A stretch of 64,000 nt of DNA from an uncultured Polaribacter sp. (lineage in GTDB: Bacteria > Bacteroidota > Bacteroidia > Flavobacteriales > Flavobacteriaceae), in assembly GCF_947503855.1 (NCBI RefSeq), contig NZ_CANNFF010000002.1:186001-250000 (forward strand). The letters run 5' to 3'. The position numbers and the translations under genes were made by a program. Every line of letters begins with the position of its first letter. The stretch's first letter is position 1. Under the pieces are notes generated by a model. It saw only the letters and a list, made by a program, of their open reading frames with translations, had not been told where the DNA came from and searched no databases. Shown here one piece after another: positions 63,680-64,000 of this stretch.

Positions 63680-64000
63680 ATGAGATTACACAGAAATTTA
63701 ACATTTGCTGTTATAGACAGTATTAGAGATATATTTAACGAAGGTGTTTACGCAGATAAAGCCGTAGAAAAAGCTTTAAAAAGAGATAAACGTTGGGGTG
63801 CAAGAGATCGTAAGTTTGTGGCAGAAACCATTTACGAAATGGTACGTTGGAATAGGTTATACGCAGAAATTGCAGAAGTAAAAATACCTTATGATAGAGA
63901 TAATATTTGGAGATTGTTTTCTGTATGGTGTATTCTAAGAGGAATTGCATTACCAGATTGGAATCAAATTGGTGATGTGCCAGAAAGAAGGATTAAAGGG
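63680..64000 (+). CDS. RsmB/NOP-family RNA methyltransferase, 5' part (cut by window end)
   Basis: The first 107 codons of a gene cut off by the window end. The helical N-terminus (NLTFAVIDSIRDIFNEGVYA then ALKRDKRWGARDRKFVAETI) matches the start of the RsmB/NOP2 class of rRNA cytosine-C5 methyltransferases. The SAM-binding domain lies outside the window, so the site is unassigned. It is divergent from recG. Confidence 0.78.
   Translation, partial: MRLHRNLTFAVIDSIRDIFNEGVYADKAVEKALKRDKRWGARDRKFVAETIYEMVRWNRLYAEIAEVKIPYDRDNIWRLFSVWCILRGIALPDWNQIGDVPERRIKG

Noticed and set aside
1..64000. tRNA or rRNA genes
   Set aside because: I looked for T-arm motifs such as GGTTCGAATC and for clover-leaf-sized gaps but saw none. 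A covariance-model scan would be decisive.

Overview
The window is a low-GC, gene-dense stretch of a chromosome from a marine-type Flavobacteriaceae (Bacteroidetes). Polaribacter or a close relative is my best guess; this comes from protein recognition, not a database search. The evidence is the gene content: BshA, a split transketolase, PpgK, DUF3810, an OstA-like protein and a MeaB GTPase. Shine-Dalgarno sites are scarce, and several genes have Bacteroidetes-type TAnnTTTG minus-7 boxes. I saw no tRNA, rRNA or CRISPR array.

Layout. 0-4.7 kb: an XRE regulator divergent from an M14 peptidase across an array of TTACA-N2-TGTAA dyads, then an Lrp regulator, a fragment of a 2-oxoacid dehydrogenase E1-beta gene, a CurA-like reductase with a CPxCG protein, and a TruC-like pseudouridine synthase. 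5-13 kb (minus strand): MFS and EamA transporters, BshA, the N-terminal half of transketolase, a secreted protein often mislabelled asparagine synthetase B, and DnaB. 13-30 kb (mostly plus strand): DUF3810, two amidohydrolase-like proteins, an rRNA methyltransferase, PpgK, an M48 protease, SpoT, a Fur-like regulator, PurA, a RIC hemerythrin, an OstA-like protein, a class III aminotransferase and (minus) a cold-shock-domain protein. 30-36 kb: a TetR-controlled ABC/HlyD/TolC export operon. 36-47 kb: housekeeping and membrane proteins plus a MacAB-like operon. 47-57 kb: a DCC oxidoreductase, a HAD phosphatase, a YdiJ-like FAD/FeS dehydrogenase, an aldo/keto reductase, a divergent PlsC-like acyltransferase, a Nudix hydrolase, Lgt, YidD and CysS. 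57-64 kb: MeaB, an acyltransferase, a complete IS3-family element, RecG, and the start of an RsmB-like methyltransferase.

The most unusual signal is in recG. The RecG protein (847 aa) carries about 150 extra in-frame residues between helicase motifs II and III. The extra segment is a DUF559/Vsr-like nuclease domain (E495-x-D497), and the DNA encoding it is bounded by imperfect inverted, internally palindromic repeats. A 31-bp repeat identical to one of these ends lies alone beside the cysS stop codon. A related repeat is translated in frame as the N-terminus of YidD. Together they suggest a small mobile element that inserts in frame into essential genes and carries its own endonuclease.

Two other patterns stand out. 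One is a three-copy family of intergenic stem-loop elements with conserved ends (GTTAGGGATTGAA / AAAGCCCGTTA). The other is a set of proteins whose family hallmark residues are altered: the export ABC ATPase, the amidohydrolases, the Fur-like protein and the PlsC-like acyltransferase.
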